A stretch of 64,000 nt of DNA from Thiomicrorhabdus arctica DSM 13458 (GCF_000381085.1 NZ_KB905899.1:1116001-1180000); one strand, 5' to 3'. Shown: positions 56,202-64,000, counted from the first letter of the stretch. Notes: generated by a model from the letters alone, not told the origin. A program made the numbers and translations.

Positions 56202-56945
56202 CTATTTCAACGACAACAATGAATCTGATTTTTGTGAGTGCGTTTTAGTGGTCGACATCATTTTGACTTGCATCTCATATTTACGAGACAATTCAATCAT
56301 ATTGACCAGTGCGGTGGCGGTATTCACATTACTGCTTTCTACTGCGCCACTGACAACCGTAACGTTCTCTTGAACCACTGGAGCTCCTCCCTCTTTCAAG
56401 CGGATAAACCCATCCAATCCTTTTTCTAAATCTTGTATATTTGGTTTGACCAACTTTAGGCGGTCCAAAACCACTAACTGATTACTCGGTGAGTCGGCTG
56501 GCACAATTGAAATGGTGCCATCATCACCTATCGTAATGCTTTTGGTCGGCGGAAGATTTATCTGGATGCCCGTTTCATTCAAAACTGGGTTGCCTTTCAC
56601 ATCCACTAAATTACCATTTTCCAGTACCTGCAAGCTGGCACTGCGAACAAATGCTTCATCGCCATTCGGTGCTTGAATGGCTAAAAATCCATCTTCTTTA
56701 GTCACAACATCGAGCTCTCGCCCAGTGACTTTAATAGCACCCGCTGAAAAATCAGTCGCTGGGCGTTCATCCATTGAATACGTTCGCGATGCCAAACCTG
56801 GACCCTGTACATGCTGCGCTCTAAACACATTGAAATCTTGTTTAAAGCCGTCAGTATTTGCGTTCGCCAAATTATTAGAGTTATTTGCTTGTGAAAGCAT
56901 GACCTCTTTGGCACCACTCATAGCAATGTACAACATACGATCCAT
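56202..56945 (-). CDS. flgF: Flagellar proximal rod protein FlgF
   Basis: 247 residues. N-terminal MDRMLYIAMSGAKEVMLSQA with NNSNNLANANTDGFKQDFN; centre ELDVVTKEDGFLAIQAPNGD; C-terminal NVNTATALVNMIELSRKYEM and QVKMMSTTKTHSQKSDSLLS. First gene of the flgFGHIJKL run; a sigma54-type promoter is about 175 bases upstream. Confidence 0.95.
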   Translation of the reverse strand: MDRMLYIAMSGAKEVMLSQANNSNNLANANTDGFKQDFNVFRAQHVQGPGLASRTYSMDERPATDFSAGAIKVTGRELDVVTKEDGFLAIQAPNGDEAFVRSASLQVLENGNLVDVKGNPVLNETGIQINLPPTKSITIGDDGTISIVPADSPSNQLVVLDRLKLVKPNIQDLEKGLDGFIRLKEGGAPVVQENVTVVSGAVESSNVNTATALVNMIELSRKYEMQVKMMSTTKTHSQKSDSLLSLK

Positions 56946-57119
56946 GACTTGTTACTCCGATAAATCCGTTTATATCCAGTCAAAAAATAAGAAAGCGTTA
57001 ATCACGAATAATCAACGCAATCTAAAGTTTGGAACTCTTTATTTGATTGGGTCTAGTGCCCGAGTGAGTTTCCCTTGTGTGTTAGCATTTTGACATGCCT
57101 TATCTTTTCAAAGGATGTA

Positions 57120-57136
57120 TAGCATGGAGTGTGCCA
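57120..57136 (-). promoter_or_regulatory. Sigma54-type promoter of flgF
   Basis: TGGCACACTCCATGCTA on the minus strand: consensus -24 box TGGCAC, ten bases between GG and GC, and TGCTA at -12. The expected leader to the flgF ATG is about 165 bases. Confidence 0.78.
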
Positions 57137-57155
57137 GATTATTCAATATTTAAAT

Positions 57156-57181
57156 TAAAGGTTTCAGGAATCGGCCGATAA
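57156..57181 (+). promoter_or_regulatory. Sigma28-like promoter pointing into flgE in antisense
   Basis: TAAAG (57156-57160), 13 bases, then a perfect GCCGATAA (57174-57181) on the plus strand. The -10 octamer is the full FliA consensus; spacing is one base short of the common 14. The only gene downstream on this strand for a long way is flgE read backwards. Confidence 0.5.
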
Positions 57182-57187
57182 ACTTAT

Positions 57188-57240
57188 TTGGAGAAGTCTT
57201 GCCGGGTGGCAAAAGAGTTGCCGGTAAGACCAGAAAAAAT
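57188..57240 (+). ncRNA. Candidate sigma28-driven small or antisense RNA
   Basis: About seven bases after the GCCGATAA box the plus strand can form GTCTTGCC-(bulge GGGT)-GGCAA-(loop AAGAG)-TTGCC-GGTAAGAC, 13 pairs including one G-U. On the minus strand that pair is an A-C mismatch, so the fold favours a plus-strand RNA. No T tract follows, so the RNA would run on into sequence antisense to the flgE 3' end. Purely a candidate. Confidence 0.3.
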
Positions 57241-57263
57241 TGTAGGTTAAAAGTTAAAACTTA

Positions 57264-58811
57264 CTATAGGTTTAGAATCGTTTGCGTTAAGGTTTGTGAC
57301 GTTGAAATAACCTGAGCTGAGGCCTGGTAAGTTCTTTGAATTTGAATCATATTAACCAATTCAGCGGTCGTATCTACATTGGAGTACTCTAACGAACCCT
57401 CCACAATAGAGCCCATACCATTAGTTTCTGGTGTACCCAATTGAGCCGGTCCAGAATCATAAGACTGAGCATAAGCCTGCCCTCCCAACTTCTGCATCGC
57501 ATTTTTGTCGGTGAAATTAGCAAGCACCAACTGCGCGACCGCCACTGAACGACCATTTGAATAACGCGCCTCAATGGTACCATTCTGACCCGTTGCCAAC
57601 CCAACTAAGTCACCAATTGCATAGCCGTTTTGCGTCACACCACGAATATCATAAGAGCCAGAAAACTCTGTCATTTGCTCATAATCTGTGGTCATCGAGA
57701 TAGGATCAACCGCACCTGTAATCGGATTGTTAATTAACCAACTCATAGAAGGGGCTGTTGTCGTCGTATCGACCCAGTCTAAATCCACATTCACGGCAGA
57801 ACCATCAATTGTAGTAACACCAGCATTTGCTGAAGAAGGGACCGTGCTATTAGGCTTACGGACTTCTTGTAAAACGCCCTTATCATCAAATCTTAATTCA
57901 CGTAATACAGCGCTATTGCCACCATTGGTTTGTGCCGTCGTATCATTATCAACACCACTTGGCAACCAGGTACCGCTTACTGCATCATAATCCTGTACCG
58001 TCGTTTGCACCATCCAACTAGTATATTTATCTGAGGTTCCATCACCATTAAAATCTGATGCACTTGCTGGAAGAGGCCCGGCGGTTCCACCGTCAACCAC
58101 CCCACGTTTATAGAAATCAGTGGTCATACGATGCTCGCCACCCAAAGAATCGTGAATGATTTTATTGGTTGAAAAGTCTGGAAACCCCTCATAAGGAATG
58201 GCGGCCGTTGCCGGATCAAGTAATGCGTCTAAATGGGTCGCCGTTCCCACCGTCCCTGTTGCAAGAGAAACATTCCCTGTCGAAACATTATAAGCCTCTT
58301 GACCATCGACATTGATATCGAATGTCATTTCAGAAGTCGAGTTAGGTGTTTTATTCAATGCATCTAAATCAATCGAGCCTAAGGTTGTGCCAAATACAGG
58401 AATACTATCAGTCGAAAGAGTCGAATTTAACGCATAGCCCTGAACTTCGTTACCCGCCTGATCAGTTAACAAACCTCCTGCATTTAGCTTAAAAGAACCA
58501 TTTCGAGTATAAATATTGTCGTATTTACCCGTCTGGTCGGCTAATATAAAAAAACCTTCGCCATCTAATGCCATATCGAGTTCTCGACCAGTATTATTAA
58601 TGGTTCCTTGAGTAAAATCTTGCGTAATCGATTCAACACGAACCCCGTTTCCGGCTGAGTTTTGAGCTCCAGAGAACATATCGGCAAACTCTGCTCGGGA
58701 GCTTTTAAAGCCAACTGATTGAGAGTTCGCTAAGTTATTGGAAATAACGGATAATCCGGTAGACGCCGCATTGATACCACTTAATGCATTTAAATCGAAA
58801 TTCGCAGCCAT
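57264..58811 (-). CDS. flgE: Flagellar hook protein FlgE
   Basis: Hook subunit of 515 residues, longer than the E. coli protein (about 400) because of a larger exposed middle. N-terminal FDLNALSGINAASTGLSVIS with NNLANSQSVGFKSSRAEF, centre ELDMALDGEGFFILADQTGK, C-terminal NVDTTAELVNMIQIQRTYQA and SAQVISTSQTLTQTILNL. It follows flgD by 120 bases that include a perfect ATAACAT/ATGTTAT hairpin at 58837-58856. Confidence 0.96.
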   Translation of the reverse strand: MAANFDLNALSGINAASTGLSVISNNLANSQSVGFKSSRAEFADMFSGAQNSAGNGVRVESITQDFTQGTINNTGRELDMALDGEGFFILADQTGKYDNIYTRNGSFKLNAGGLLTDQAGNEVQGYALNSTLSTDSIPVFGTTLGSIDLDALNKTPNSTSEMTFDINVDGQEAYNVSTGNVSLATGTVGTATHLDALLDPATAAIPYEGFPDFSTNKIIHDSLGGEHRMTTDFYKRGVVDGGTAGPLPASASDFNGDGTSDKYTSWMVQTTVQDYDAVSGTWLPSGVDNDTTAQTNGGNSAVLRELRFDDKGVLQEVRKPNSTVPSSANAGVTTIDGSAVNVDLDWVDTTTTAPSMSWLINNPITGAVDPISMTTDYEQMTEFSGSYDIRGVTQNGYAIGDLVGLATGQNGTIEARYSNGRSVAVAQLVLANFTDKNAMQKLGGQAYAQSYDSGPAQLGTPETNGMGSIVEGSLEYSNVDTTAELVNMIQIQRTYQASAQVISTSQTLTQTILNL

Positions 58812-58931
58812 AATGACTCTCCTAGGTGTGTTTCGAATAACATCTTAAAATGTTATCTATTCTGTATTTAACTTTACGTTCGGTTATTGCACAGGGGTAG
58901 ACTGCGTTAAACAGCTCACCCATTATTGCGT

Positions 58932-59624
58932 TTAACCACTAATTTCACGCACAGTTTCCATGGCGACCTTTTCACCCGTTGCTAGGGTTAAGGTCATAGA
59001 ACCATTACTATTTATTCCAACTGAATTCACTCTGGATGCCACAATCGTATCAATTGACTGCAACCCACCATCTGGATTTGTTCCATAAGCCGTCAATGAG
59101 TAAACGCCATCGCCTTTGGTCACATCAACATTATCCAAACCATTCCAATCCACTCTTTTTTCGCCGGATTGCATATCCGCAATACTCATTTCTTTGACAA
59201 CCCCATTAGCATCACTAATCACGACTTTAACATCCGTTAAAGGAACCGTCGTGTTTAAACTAAACTGTGAAGTCTGCCCTTGAATATGAGAAAAATCCTC
59301 TCCCGAGACCTGCACATTTTTACCAATCAGTGAAGCGCCCTGCATGGTTTGTACATTTTGAAAGCTACTCGCCATCGCCAACAAAGAACTATTCATTGTA
59401 TTGGTGGACTCTAACTGGCTCATCTGAGTTAAATCAGTAACAAAACTCGTCGGGTCCATCGGTTTAGAAGGATCTTGATTTTGCATCTGCGTTGTTAACA
59501 AACGTAGAAAATCCGCCTGACCCATTTGTTTGTTTGGCGCAGAACTTGCCGAATTTGTGTTCTGTTGCATTGCTTTTAAATAATCAGTATTGCCGGTTGT
59601 AATGTTGGGTAGTAAATCTGCCAT
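58932..59624 (-). CDS. flgD: Hook-capping protein FlgD
   Basis: Scaffold for hook assembly. 230 residues. The N-terminal region has the family core ADFLRLLTTQMQNQDPSKPM and DPTSFVTDLTQMSQLESTNT; the C-terminal half is a beta-rich pair of domains (WNGLDNVDVTKGDGVYSLTA). It follows flgC by 16 bases. Confidence 0.95.
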   Translation of the reverse strand: MADLLPNITTGNTDYLKAMQQNTNSASSAPNKQMGQADFLRLLTTQMQNQDPSKPMDPTSFVTDLTQMSQLESTNTMNSSLLAMASSFQNVQTMQGASLIGKNVQVSGEDFSHIQGQTSQFSLNTTVPLTDVKVVISDANGVVKEMSIADMQSGEKRVDWNGLDNVDVTKGDGVYSLTAYGTNPDGGLQSIDTIVASRVNSVGINSNGSMTLTLATGEKVAMETVREISG

Positions 59625-59640
59625 TTTAATTCTCCCTTAC

Positions 59641-60051
59641 CTATTTGCCGAGCTGAATCGTTCTAAGCAAAAGCTGCTTTGATGTATTCATAACTTCGAT
59701 ATTCGTTTCATAAGATCGAGAAGCTGACATCATGTTCGCCATCTCCTCAACTACATTGACATTCGGTCTAAAAATATAGCCTTCGGCATTCGCCATCGGG
59801 TGGTTCGGGCTAAATTCCATCTTTAAAGGGGCTTGACTCTCGACAATCTCTTTAACACGGACACCGCCACGAGGTTCAGATTTATTGCCTTCCAGAATAG
59901 TCTGAAACACCGGCTGCTTAGAACGGTAAGTATCTTCCGCGTTGGAACTAATACTATCGACGTTAGCCATATTAGATGCGACGGTATTTAAACGCACCGT
60001 TTGCGCATGCATCGCTGACGCAGAGATATCTAAAATATTAAACATTGACAT
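59641..60051 (-). CDS. flgC: Flagellar proximal rod protein FlgC
   Basis: 136 residues with FNILDISASAMHAQTVRLNT followed by VASNMANVDSISSNAEDTYR, and the C-terminal NVNVVEEMANMMSASRSYET and NIEVMNTSKQLLLRTIQLGK. It follows flgB by 23 bases. Confidence 0.96.
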   Translation of the reverse strand: MSMFNILDISASAMHAQTVRLNTVASNMANVDSISSNAEDTYRSKQPVFQTILEGNKSEPRGGVRVKEIVESQAPLKMEFSPNHPMANAEGYIFRPNVNVVEEMANMMSASRSYETNIEVMNTSKQLLLRTIQLGK

Positions 60052-60074
60052 ATTTACTCTCCTAAACCGTTAGC

Positions 60075-60482
60075 CTATTCCCCTCGAATAGCGCTACGAA
60101 GCCCTGTTATTTTTCCGTTCAAGAATTCAAGTGTGGCTGTTTGTTGCATACCGTTTTCCATGAACTTTGCTTTTTCAATATGCGATTCAACGGTATTGCC
60201 ATCTAAAGAAGGCTGTGTTGGTTGACGGTACATTAAATAACTTGAAGTGCTGGCAAAGCTATTTGCATCACCGTCTATGTGACGACTATTGGTTTTAGCC
60301 ATCGCACTCGTTTCAAAACGGTTTGTTCCGCTAGAAGCATCTTGCAGAGCCGATCTAAAATCTAAATCTCGGGCCTTAAAATTTGGTGTATCAGCATTTG
60401 CTAAGTTGTTCGCTAGTATCTCAGCACGTTGCTCGCGTATTTTTAAGGCGCTTTCATGAATTCCAAATATTGATTCGGCCAT
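60075..60482 (-). CDS. flgB: Flagellar proximal rod protein FlgB
   Basis: 135 residues: IFGIHESALKIREQRAEILA and NNLANADTPNFKARDLDFRS at the N-terminus, and the conserved C-terminal AKFMENGMQQTATLEFLNGK. First gene of the flgBCDE run, directly after a sigma54-type promoter. Confidence 0.96.
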   Translation of the reverse strand: MAESIFGIHESALKIREQRAEILANNLANADTPNFKARDLDFRSALQDASSGTNRFETSAMAKTNSRHIDGDANSFASTSSYLMYRQPTQPSLDGNTVESHIEKAKFMENGMQQTATLEFLNGKITGLRSAIRGE

Positions 60483-60561
60483 AACAATTCCTTTCTAGGC
60501 TTTTTATTCCGATGCTGAATTCAGAGTTATTGGCATTCGCATCTTTATTTATGAAAATACC

Positions 60562-60578
60562 TAGCAACACAAGTGCCA
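60562..60578 (-). promoter_or_regulatory. Sigma54-type promoter of flgB
   Basis: TGGCACTTGTGTTGCTA on the minus strand is very close to the RpoN consensus (TGGCAC, five bases, TTGC) with correct GG-GC spacing. It ends 80 bases before the flgB ATG. Confidence 0.85.
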
Positions 60579-60757
60579 AACTTTGTTTTTTTGGACTTTT
60601 TTATCGAAAAAGAACTAAAGAAATTCAAAATTGAGGGTATTCGGCCAAAGATTGCAAAACTTTAGACCCACATTGAAATAAAAAGGCGAATCTGACCAGG
60701 TGTACACAAATGCTCCTAAGGTAGAAAATGAAAAAAATAATGAACGACATAAAGCTG

Positions 60758-60769
60758 ACCAGGCCTGGT
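60758..60769. repeat. ACCAGGCCTGGT copy upstream of flgB
   Basis: The same palindrome in the flgB-flgT gap, with a half-like piece CTGACCAGG at about 60691-60700. Confidence 0.9.
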
Positions 60770-60875
60770 TGTTTTTTGACAACTCTTTTTAGGCTTCAGA
60801 ACAAGTTATTAAAAGGCATATATTAAGACGATAAAGATATAACAACCGGATAGTTCTTTTGCCCGCCAGGAGCAG

Positions 60876-60909
60876 AAACAAAAAAGCCAGCCTTATGAGA
60901 GGCTGGCTT
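60876..60909 (-). terminator. Terminator after flgT
   Basis: AAGCCAGCCT-CTCATA-AGGCTGGCTT on the minus strand, a perfect ten-pair stem followed by TTTT, about 50 bases after the flgT stop. Confidence 0.88.
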
Positions 60910-60961
60910 ACAAAAAGAGACTGTTGCAATACCTATTCTGAATAGAATTAGAAAAGTGCGG

Positions 60962-62293
60962 CTACCAAGCTTTGACTAGGTCTCCCACTTGAACGATGCC
61001 TTTTTTGGCGGTTACTTCAGCTATGGCAAACTTTGGTAAAATCCGTTTAATTTTTAAGAAGGCTCCGGGTACCTCATCCGTTCCGAGATTAACACCATTG
61101 ATGCGCACCGGTCGGCCAGTTTTGTGATAAACCGCTAAATCATCACCCACCTTGGCGCCCGATGCCGAATTCAGATAGACAATGTATTCATTATTGCGCA
61201 CATCGATAATTTGGCTTTCAAACGGCTTGCAGTGTAAGAAATCAAGCACATCAGTAGTTTGTTTCTCTAATAATGCATGAAAGGCCATTCCGGTATCGGT
61301 GGCAAAAAAGGCATTACTGCCAAACGGTCTGTCACGACCCACCGTTACATCACCTTGCAAATCAAAACCTTGCCTCATCTGGTGCACCGTTCTATTTTTC
61401 ATTAAATCAAGCACATACCAATCTACTTCTATATGACGACTATCGGGTTTAACCTCGAGATTATAAAAACGCTTGGCACCATTTAGATAGCCATCATTTT
61501 GATGAGCTGAAAGCGAACGAATCACCGTTAATAATAAATACTGTGCCCCCGTTCTATCTCGGATTCCAGATAATAACTCTGGGTCTAAATTGGGTTCCAC
61601 GATGATATTAGGCTGTAAATCTACCGGCTCTAGCAATAGACTGAAGTTACGATACCCCTGAAGTTTGATGCGGCGCTCTAACTCTTGTTGATACCCCATT
61701 AATAAATTAGAAACATCATTTGCTTGGTTGCCGTGCGCGATGACTACTGGGGCAACAGCTAAGCGAGTTTGATACTGATTACCGGTTAAATCAGTACAAA
61801 CACCCCGATCTTCCGTCAGACAAACATTCAAAGTCACCTCATAGTTAAGGGGCCCTTTTTTAGTCTGCCCATACATATCATAAGGATCTTCTAGACCTTC
61901 TTTTAAAACCGTAAAACCTTTTACCTTACTGCTGGACGTAAAACGTGAGCTGTCTAACGTGACTTGGTATTGCTCAACGGATTGATCCGTTTTGACATTG
62001 ACATTATTGTGAAGACTTGCCATTTTTAGAGCATCTCTAATGGCCATTTTACGCGCAAAGGAGTCATCAACTCCATTTGTGCTGGCAACTCCTTTCACAT
62101 CCACACACATATTATCATTGGATGGAGCAGTGGTGGATAACGGTTGCACAGGTTGGGGTGATACGTCAGCAATGGATGGTGTTTCTACGCAGCTAGATTC
62201 GCTCTGAATACAGAAAAGATCTGTCAGGCCTGCCTGGCTATTTAAACTTAGCATCACCAGCAGTAAGCCGAACATTTGTTGAAAACCTGACAT
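60962..62293 (-). CDS. flgT: FlgT-like H-ring protein
   Basis: In Vibrio, FlgT builds the H ring around the basal body and helps hold the stator. 443 residues from the ATG at 62293 with a signal peptide (FGLLLVMLSLNSQA). The N-terminal domain shows the VKGVASTNGVDDSFARKMAI, RDALKMASLHNNV pattern of the FlgT N domain; the middle domain contains RLAVAPVVIAHGNQ and YQQELERRIKLQGYR; the C-terminal domain is a small beta unit ending KKGIVQVGDLVKAW. It lies between cheV and flgB. No MotX, MotY, FlgO or FlgP gene is visible in the window. Confidence 0.88.
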   Translation of the reverse strand: MSGFQQMFGLLLVMLSLNSQAGLTDLFCIQSESSCVETPSIADVSPQPVQPLSTTAPSNDNMCVDVKGVASTNGVDDSFARKMAIRDALKMASLHNNVNVKTDQSVEQYQVTLDSSRFTSSSKVKGFTVLKEGLEDPYDMYGQTKKGPLNYEVTLNVCLTEDRGVCTDLTGNQYQTRLAVAPVVIAHGNQANDVSNLLMGYQQELERRIKLQGYRNFSLLLEPVDLQPNIIVEPNLDPELLSGIRDRTGAQYLLLTVIRSLSAHQNDGYLNGAKRFYNLEVKPDSRHIEVDWYVLDLMKNRTVHQMRQGFDLQGDVTVGRDRPFGSNAFFATDTGMAFHALLEKQTTDVLDFLHCKPFESQIIDVRNNEYIVYLNSASGAKVGDDLAVYHKTGRPVRINGVNLGTDEVPGAFLKIKRILPKFAIAEVTAKKGIVQVGDLVKAW

Positions 62294-62346
62294 CAAGACA
62301 ATCCCTATTATTTATTGAAAACACCCTTAAAGAGCTATAAAATAGA

Positions 62347-63312
62347 TCATACAACCAATGCAGATTCTACTTCTTCAATTCTGGCCACAATGGTTTCTGC
62401 GAGTTCATCAGAGTGCCATTTTGATAAGAACACATTAGCACCAACTTTTTCAGTCAACGTATCATTAAAACCGCCACTCAATGAAGAGTTTAAAATGACA
62501 TACAGATCTTTTAGACGATCATCTTTACGGATGCTTGTGGTTAAGGTGTAGCCATCCATTTCTGGCATTTCGATATCAGAAATAACCATTAATACGCGAT
62601 TACTAACTTTATCGGCAATGCCTTTATCTGCCTCATCTGCCCACTTGGTCAAAAAGTCCAAAGCTAACTTACCATTATTCACAATTTTATTGCTAATGCC
62701 CATCCTATCTAAAACGCCTTTTAATTGGTTTCTTGCGACAACCGAATCGTCTGCGCCCAACACAAAATAATCGTGACCGTTGGTGACCGCCTTATGCTTT
62801 GAAATATACTCTTCAGACAACTCTGTCGAAGTACCAGAGACCTCTACCAATACTTTTTCAACATCGACAATTTCAACGATTTGATTTTGTGCACGCGTTA
62901 TTCCAGTTAAATAGTTAACACCCATTAAAGAGGCAGGTGGAGCAAGAATATCTTCCCAGCGTAAATGTACAATGCGGTCTACATCCTCTACCAAGAAGCC
63001 TTGCACGGAACTATTAAACTCCGTCACAATCGTTAAACTTTTTGAGTAGTTTTCAGGCGCAATCTCCTCAAGATCCAATGCTTTGGCTAAATCAATCATA
63101 GGCATCGTCTGTCCACGAATATCAGCCACACCCACAATTCTTGAATCCGACTTTGGCACTGGAGAGATCGCTGGTGTACGAATGACTTCACGTACTTTAA
63201 ACACATTTATCCCAAACAGTTGCTTACCTTTAATAGTAAACAGCAGCAACTCCATACGATTCATTCCTGCTAAGGATGTTCTTTGGTCAACCCCGGTTAG
63301 AAAGCTAGACAT
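62347..63312 (-). CDS. cheV: Chemotaxis protein CheV
   Basis: Coupling protein with a phosphorylatable tail. 321 residues: a CheW domain at residues 1-160 (LLLFTIKGKQLFGINVFKVR, EVIRTPAISPVPKSDSRIVG, VADIRGQTMPMIDL) and a receiver domain from about residue 178 (YFVLGADDSVVARNQLK; aspartate in VLMVISDIEMPEMDG; switch residue in ILNSSL; lysine in FLSKW). It lies next to flgA and flgT, a common arrangement in polar flagellates. ATG at 63312. Confidence 0.95.
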   Translation of the reverse strand: MSSFLTGVDQRTSLAGMNRMELLLFTIKGKQLFGINVFKVREVIRTPAISPVPKSDSRIVGVADIRGQTMPMIDLAKALDLEEIAPENYSKSLTIVTEFNSSVQGFLVEDVDRIVHLRWEDILAPPASLMGVNYLTGITRAQNQIVEIVDVEKVLVEVSGTSTELSEEYISKHKAVTNGHDYFVLGADDSVVARNQLKGVLDRMGISNKIVNNGKLALDFLTKWADEADKGIADKVSNRVLMVISDIEMPEMDGYTLTTSIRKDDRLKDLYVILNSSLSGGFNDTLTEKVGANVFLSKWHSDELAETIVARIEEVESALVV

Positions 63313-63429
63313 CTTAACGCCACCTTACTCATTGTTTGTTTAATCATCTGTTGTGTTTTCTTATTCATTTATTGAAATTGTTTAAATCACTTTATTTGGT
63401 TGACGGTTCTTATGATAAAGCCATCACTA

Positions 63430-63444
63430 CAGTGTAATACACTG
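63430..63444. promoter_or_regulatory. Palindrome in the cheV-flgA divergent promoter region
   Basis: CAGTGTAATACACTG: seven-base arms around a single central A, a perfect inverted repeat in the 199-base gap between divergent cheV and flgA. Size and place fit a regulator operator, but no known site is recognised. Confidence 0.5.
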
Positions 63445-63511
63445 CAACAATAAACTGACTTAATTTAAAGTGACCTTTAAAAGCCATTTCAACTCATGTT
63501 AGTATTAGCGT

Positions 63512-64000
63512 ATGAATTATCCCATTCCAAAAATAATAACGCTACTGCTAAGTGCTTGTATGACCTTGAATATTCAAGCCCAAGAGCCTCCTGCCTCAAC
63601 CAGTCATCAATCGTTGGATGAGATTCATAACCTTGTGTCTGAGGATATAAAGCAAAAAATTGGCCAACAAATTTTTGAGCCTACAATTAAACTCAGAAAA
63701 TTAAGCTCAACTTTAGAATTACCTCAATGCCAACAACCGCTTGAACTCAATGATAGAAGCCCTGATGAAACGATTGGACGAATGACCTATAGCGTAAGTT
63801 GCCATCAACCTAACTGGCGAGTTTTTGTACCGGCTGTCGTTGACGGCAAACAAGCGGTAATAATGACCACTCAAGGAATTCTAAAGCAGGCCGTTATAAA
63901 GAGCGAAGATCTGAAACGAGTTCTCTTGCCTTATAAGCAAGTACGAAGAGGCAGTGTTATTAACTTAGACACCGCAATCGGCATGAGGACAAAAAAATCG
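63512..64000 (+). CDS. flgA: Flagellar P-ring assembly chaperone FlgA (partial, 3' end beyond window)
   Basis: Periplasmic chaperone for FlgI. 163 codons are visible. A signal peptide (IITLLLSACMTLNIQAQ) precedes SLDEIHNLVSEDIKQKIGQQ, then RMTYSVSCHQPNWRVFVPAV, and the start of the SAF domain (AVIKSEDLKRVLL, VRRGSVINLDTAIGM). ATG at 63512; divergent from cheV. The usual followers flgM and flgN would be to the right of the window. Confidence 0.92.
   Translation, partial: MNYPIPKIITLLLSACMTLNIQAQEPPASTSHQSLDEIHNLVSEDIKQKIGQQIFEPTIKLRKLSSTLELPQCQQPLELNDRSPDETIGRMTYSVSCHQPNWRVFVPAVVDGKQAVIMTTQGILKQAVIKSEDLKRVLLPYKQVRRGSVINLDTAIGMRTKKS

Larger units (their letters stand above)
56946..57263. other. 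flgF-flgE intergenic region
   Basis: 318 bases. Holds the sigma54 promoter of flgF (57120-57136, minus strand), an imperfect inverted repeat GCGTTAAT/ATCAACGC at 56995-57018 in the expected flgF leader, and, on the plus strand, a sigma28-like promoter (57156-57181) followed by a hairpin (57196-57230). Confidence 0.7.
60483..60961. other. flgB-flgT intergenic region
   Basis: 479 bases without a gene. It holds, from flgT towards flgB, the flgT terminator (60876-60909), one ACCAGGCCTGGT palindrome (60758-60769), a related half piece CTGACCAGG (about 60691-60700) and the RpoN promoter of flgB (60562-60578). The rest is AT-rich and shows no ORF that I can support. Confidence 0.7.

Noticed and set aside
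58812-58931. Sigma28-like TAAAGTTA...AGATAA upstream of flgE
   Set aside because: The spacing between the two boxes is about three bases too short, and the -10 half matches poorly.

Overview
The window is one long flagellar and chemotaxis island from a polarly flagellated gammaproteobacterium. The evidence is the gene set: fleQ/fleS/fleR-type regulators, flhF-fleN (polar placement), fliA, cheZ, flgT (H-ring) and a pseudaminic acid flagellin-glycosylation cluster. The moderate AT richness and gene order recall sulfur oxidisers of the Thiomicrospira/Hydrogenovibrio/Thiomicrorhabdus group, but that placement is an impression, not a proof. Almost every gene is on the minus strand; the exceptions are a small plus-strand block at 1733-4806 and flgA at the right edge. 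No tRNA, rRNA, insertion sequence or CRISPR array was seen.

Layout. 1-1621: cheB (cut by the left edge) and cheR. 1733-4806 (plus): a fliK-like gene, cheW, a CheY-like regulator, a STAS protein and a small FlhB-C-terminal-like protein. 4904-9569: cheW, cheA, cheZ, cheY, fliA. 9576-18585: fleN, flhF, flhA, flhB, fliR, fliQ, fliP, fliO, fliN, fliM (polar placement and export gate). 18596-23715: fliL, motB, motA, a transducer without a periplasmic domain, and fliK. 23799-29565: fliJ-I-H-G-F-E. 29795-33506: fleR, fleS and a short FleQ-like activator. 33598-39654: fliT, fliS, an oversized fliD, two flaG genes and two flagellin genes. 39908-48337: a flagellin glycosyltransferase, the wreck of a methylase gene, and pseI, pseG-pseH (fused), pseF, pseC, pseB, which together cover the whole route to CMP-pseudaminic acid. 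48380-60482: a lytic transglycosylase, then flgL, K, J, I, H, G, F, E, D, C, B. 60962-64000: flgT, cheV and the start of flgA.

Regulation fits a polar four-tier cascade. A sigma70-type promoter precedes the FleQ-like gene. Sigma54-type sites (GG, 10 bases, GC) precede fliE, fliK, fliD, flgF and flgB. Sigma28-type sites precede fliD and the flagellin genes.

Observations of most interest: (1) a 12-base palindrome, ACCAGGCCTGGT, present five times, three of them inside genes in three different reading frames; (2) three FliM-N-terminus-like peptides in the CheA linker where the CheY-binding P2 domain would normally sit; (3) a decayed pseudaminic-acid-associated methylase between pseI and the glycosyltransferase gene; (4) a near-consensus sigma28 promoter plus hairpin on the strand opposite to flgE, a candidate antisense or small RNA; (5) a FleQ-like regulator without its N-terminal domain; (6) a sharp 176-bp gene-conversion tract in the flagellin pair; (7) a transglycosylase start site whose ribosome binding site lies in the terminator of the gene before it.
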